A stretch of DNA of 64,000 bases from VYFG01 sp022827325. Lineage in GTDB: Bacteria; Pseudomonadota; Gammaproteobacteria; Arenicellales; Poriferihabitantaceae. Below, piece by piece: positions 61,649-64,000 of the stretch (position 1 is the stretch's first letter; each line of letters begins with the position of its first letter). A model generated the notes under the pieces. The model had not been told where the DNA came from. It worked only from the letters and a program-made list of their open reading frames with translations, and searched no databases. A program made the translations under genes and the position numbers. The stretch lies in the NCBI GenBank assembly GCA_022827325.1, contig JAJDTE010000067.1, positions 53,894 to 117,893 of the forward strand. Reading direction: 5' to 3'.

Positions 61649-63112
61649 TTGACTGAATATCTTTTTCAACTGCCCCGCCAGGGTCAGGGCACACTGCAGA
61701 CCCGGATACAGGAAATGCTGGTCAATGCCATCCTGGAGGGTCACCTTGCACCAGGAAGTGCCCTGCCCTCCAGCCGCAAGCTCGCGCGCCAGCTGAAGGT
61801 GGCCCGCAACACCGTGATCTATGCCTACCAGCACCTGGTCGACGAGGGTTTCCTGATTTCCAGGGAGCGCAGCGGTTTCTTCGTGAGTCCGGAAATACTC
61901 CGGGGCCGTGTTCGTCAGGCACCGGAACGGGTCCGGGGCAAGGACCGCATCCGGTGGAACGAGAAACTGGCCCTCACGCCCGACGACATGCGCCAGAACC
62001 TGAAACCCCTCGACTGGTATCAGTATCCCTATCCCTTCATATGCGGGCAGTACGACCAGCAGCTTTTCCCCATCGCCGACTGGCGCGAGTGTTGCCGCGA
62101 AGCGGCCGCCATCAGCGCGATCCACAGTTGGGCCAGGGACCAGGTTGACCGGGATCACCCGGACCTCGTGGACCAGATTCACCACAAGCTGCTGCCGCGC
62201 CGGGGAGTCTGGGCCGACCCGGACCAGATTCTGGTGACGGTCGGCGCCCAGCAGGGCTTGTATATCGCCGCACAGCTGCTGCTGAACAGTGAGCGCCGGA
62301 TGGGATTCGAAACTCCCGGTTACGTGGATGCGGAGAATACCTTCCGCATATTCACGGGCAACCTCAGCGCCCTGCAGGTGGACCTCAGGGGACTGGTCCC
62401 CGATGAGCGATTCGCGGCATGCGACCTGGTGTACACCACCCCAAGCCACCAGTACCCGACGACGGTCACCATGCCCAGGAACCGCCGGCAGGAAGTCCTG
62501 GAGGCCGCCAGCAAGCATGACGTGCTGATCCTCGAGGACGACTACGAGTCGGAGTTCAACTATGTGGGCGAGCCCACTCCGGCACTCAAGAGCATGGACG
62601 AGGACGGCCGCGTCATTTACATCGGCAGCCTGTCAAAAACACTGGCGCCGGGTATCCGCCTGGGGTTCATGGTTGGGTCCAGGGAGTTCATCCACCAGGC
62701 CAGGGCTCTCAGGCGGCTGATGATGCGCCATCCGCCGAGCAACAACCAGTTCGTGATCGCGGAGTTCCTGAAGCGGGGTTACCACGATGCGCTGGTGAAC
62801 CGGCTGAGCCAGACCCTGCGCCGGCGCTGGCAACTGCTGGGGGACCTGCTCGAGCATCACCTTCCCGGGGGCAGCCGCAGGTCCACGTTCGGCGGATCGG
62901 CCATCTGGGTGAAAGGGAAACCGTCGCTTGACGCCGACAGACTGCTGCGCCTGGTCATGGCGGAAGGCATCCTGTTCGAGCCCGGGACGGTATTCTTTCA
63001 TGGCGACAACCGGCCGACCCGGTATTTCCGGCTGGGATTTTCCTCCATTCCCACCGACCACATCGAGCCGGGTATCGAAAAGCTGATCTCGCTGCTGGCC
63101 GGGATGCGATGA
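61649..63112 (+). CDS. MocR-type transcriptional regulator (GntR HTH + aminotransferase-like domain)
   Basis: 487 residues starting at TTG 61649. The GntR winged HTH spans 15-80 (LAPGSALPSSRKLARQLKVARNTV in ordered helices). The class I aminotransferase-like domain follows, with DDYESEFNYVGEP and the PLP lysine in YIGSLSKTLAPGIRLGF. MocR proteins sense a vitamer or amine through PLP chemistry, as PdxR and GabR do. The divergent core-MetE gene is a likely target. Confidence 0.88.
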   Translation: MTEYLFQLPRQGQGTLQTRIQEMLVNAILEGHLAPGSALPSSRKLARQLKVARNTVIYAYQHLVDEGFLISRERSGFFVSPEILRGRVRQAPERVRGKDRIRWNEKLALTPDDMRQNLKPLDWYQYPYPFICGQYDQQLFPIADWRECCREAAAISAIHSWARDQVDRDHPDLVDQIHHKLLPRRGVWADPDQILVTVGAQQGLYIAAQLLLNSERRMGFETPGYVDAENTFRIFTGNLSALQVDLRGLVPDERFAACDLVYTTPSHQYPTTVTMPRNRRQEVLEAASKHDVLILEDDYESEFNYVGEPTPALKSMDEDGRVIYIGSLSKTLAPGIRLGFMVGSREFIHQARALRRLMMRHPPSNNQFVIAEFLKRGYHDALVNRLSQTLRRRWQLLGDLLEHHLPGGSRRSTFGGSAIWVKGKPSLDADRLLRLVMAEGILFEPGTVFFHGDNRPTRYFRLGFSSIPTDHIEPGIEKLISLLAGMR

Positions 63113-63127
63113 TCCCCGGCGCGCGGT

Positions 63128-64000
63128 TCAGCCGCCGCCGATCTCCTTCCAGTGATGGCAGGCCACTTCATGTTCGTCGCCGACATGCTGCAGGACAGGC
63201 TCCTGTTCACTGCAGAGTTCGGTGGCATAAGGGCAACGGGTGTGGAACTTGCAGCCGGGGGGCGGCCGGGTGGGAGACGGTATCTCTCCCTCGAGTTTCT
63301 GCGCCGCACCGTGATGGTCCGGGTCGAGGGAGGGAATGGCCGACAGCAGGGCCTGTGTATAGGGGTGGCCCGGCGCCGAGAACAGTTTGCGTGTCGGGGC
63401 CGATTCCACCAGCCGGCCCAGGTACATGACCGCAACGTGGTCAGTGATGTGGGCCACGACCGACAGGTCGTGGCTGATAAACAGGTAGGTCAGCCCAAGG
63501 TCATTCTGCAGCGACTTCAGCAGGTTCAGTATGTCCGCCTGGATGGATACGTCCAGCGCCGCAACACTTTCGTCCGCCACCACGAACCGCGGGTTGCACA
63601 CCAGGGCCCTGGCGATGGAAATTCTCTGTCGCTGGCCGCCGGAAAAGGCATGGGGGAAACGCCTCAGGTGCTCCAGGTTCAGGCGGCATTTCGAAGCAAT
63701 GGTGCGTACCACCTCGTCGGTCTCTTCCCTGCTGCTGGTGATCTCCATCACCTCCAGCGGTTCGGCGATGATGTCGCGCACGGTCATCCTGGGGCTCAGT
63801 GCCGCATAGGGGTCCTGAAAGATCAGCTGGGCGCGCTTGCGGTAATCCTTGAGCTGCTCCTTGCCGAGATTCACCAGGTCATAGGAGACCTCGTCATCAT
63901 GGTATTCCACCTCGCCGGTCGTGATGGGGGAGGCGCGCAGAAAGGCCCTGCCAAGGGTCGTCTTGCCCGACCCGCTCTCCCCCACCAGGCCGAAAAAGGA
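63128..64000 (-). CDS. Peptide ABC transporter ATP-binding subunit (DppF/OppF type), 5' end cut by window
   Basis: About 290 residues remain; the N-terminus lies beyond the window. Walker A is VGESGSGKTTLGRA, signature FSGGQRQRISIARAL, Walker B FVVADESVAALDVS (Glu present), then the oligopeptide-transporter tail GRLVESAPTRKLFSAPGHPYTQALLSA and the Cys-rich P-P-P-G-C-K-F-H-T-R-C-P-Y-A. These tail motifs are diagnostic of dipeptide/oligopeptide transporters. The remaining subunits should lie just outside. Confidence 0.92.
   Translation of the reverse strand, partial: SFFGLVGESGSGKTTLGRAFLRASPITTGEVEYHDDEVSYDLVNLGKEQLKDYRKRAQLIFQDPYAALSPRMTVRDIIAEPLEVMEITSSREETDEVVRTIASKCRLNLEHLRRFPHAFSGGQRQRISIARALVCNPRFVVADESVAALDVSIQADILNLLKSLQNDLGLTYLFISHDLSVVAHITDHVAVMYLGRLVESAPTRKLFSAPGHPYTQALLSAIPSLDPDHHGAAQKLEGEIPSPTRPPPGCKFHTRCPYATELCSEQEPVLQHVGDEHEVACHHWKEIGGG

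Overview
The window is GC-rich chromosomal DNA, tightly packed with genes, from a Gammaproteobacterium or a close relative. That placement is an inference from gene content: mpl, DsbA with a CPHC motif, RNase D, RNase PH-RdgB and RpsU-YqeY. No rRNA, tRNA, CRISPR array, insertion sequence or prophage was seen. The repertoire (methylated-amine oxidases, MttB-like proteins, a DmdC-type dehydrogenase, amidinotransferase, agmatinase) suggests a heterotroph living on nitrogenous osmolytes and amino-acid derivatives.

Layout. 1-2.8 kb: the end of a circularly permuted ATP-grasp protein, an alpha-E protein, a transglutaminase and a DUF3293 protein. 2.9-10 kb (minus): GABA aminotransferase, sterol desaturase family protein and an AttEFGH-like ABC system. 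10.3-15.6 kb: an RND efflux pair, then an outer-membrane beta-barrel protein. 16-34.7 kb: a large catabolic cluster. 34.8-42.6 kb: CbiB, class II DAHP synthase, an amidinotransferase, two transporters, a GNAT and an ArsR-type regulator. 42.7-45.7 kb: a lower-GC transglutaminase-like gene, two GNATs and an agmatinase-family gene. 45.8-55.4 kb: housekeeping genes, including a phosphoglycerate mutase fused to a Nudix domain. 55.4-56.8 kb: a compositionally distinct patch with a DprA-like gene. 56.8-64 kb: acyl-CoA dehydrogenase, MmsA, a core-MetE protein, a divergent MocR regulator and the start of a peptide ABC transporter.

Main candidate for an undescribed system: the minus-strand run 31988-15984, read from a divergent LysR/MetR-like regulator. 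It holds two parallel modules, each with a class III aminotransferase, a pyrrolysine-free MttB-superfamily protein and large FAD/GcvT two-domain amine oxidoreductases. Module-specific extras are an SRPBCC protein, a racemase-fold protein without the usual catalytic cysteines, and a thiamine-diphosphate enzyme. Many genes overlap by 1-4 bases. A beta-hydroxyacid dehydrogenase and a DJ-1/PfpI protein follow the regulator on the other strand. I infer a pathway that demethylates a quaternary or tertiary amine, sends one-carbon units to folate and processes the remaining amino or oxo acid. The substrate is unknown. No corrinoid carrier protein is visible in the window, although the cobalamin gene cbiB lies close by. 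One of the three oxidoreductases carries an in-frame TGA exactly where both paralogues in the window have Trp.

Other points of interest are a Cys-rich micro-ORF near 40.6 kb, a bacterial glycine-amidinotransferase homologue with its full catalytic triad, and direct repeats in front of the MocR gene that look like an operator.
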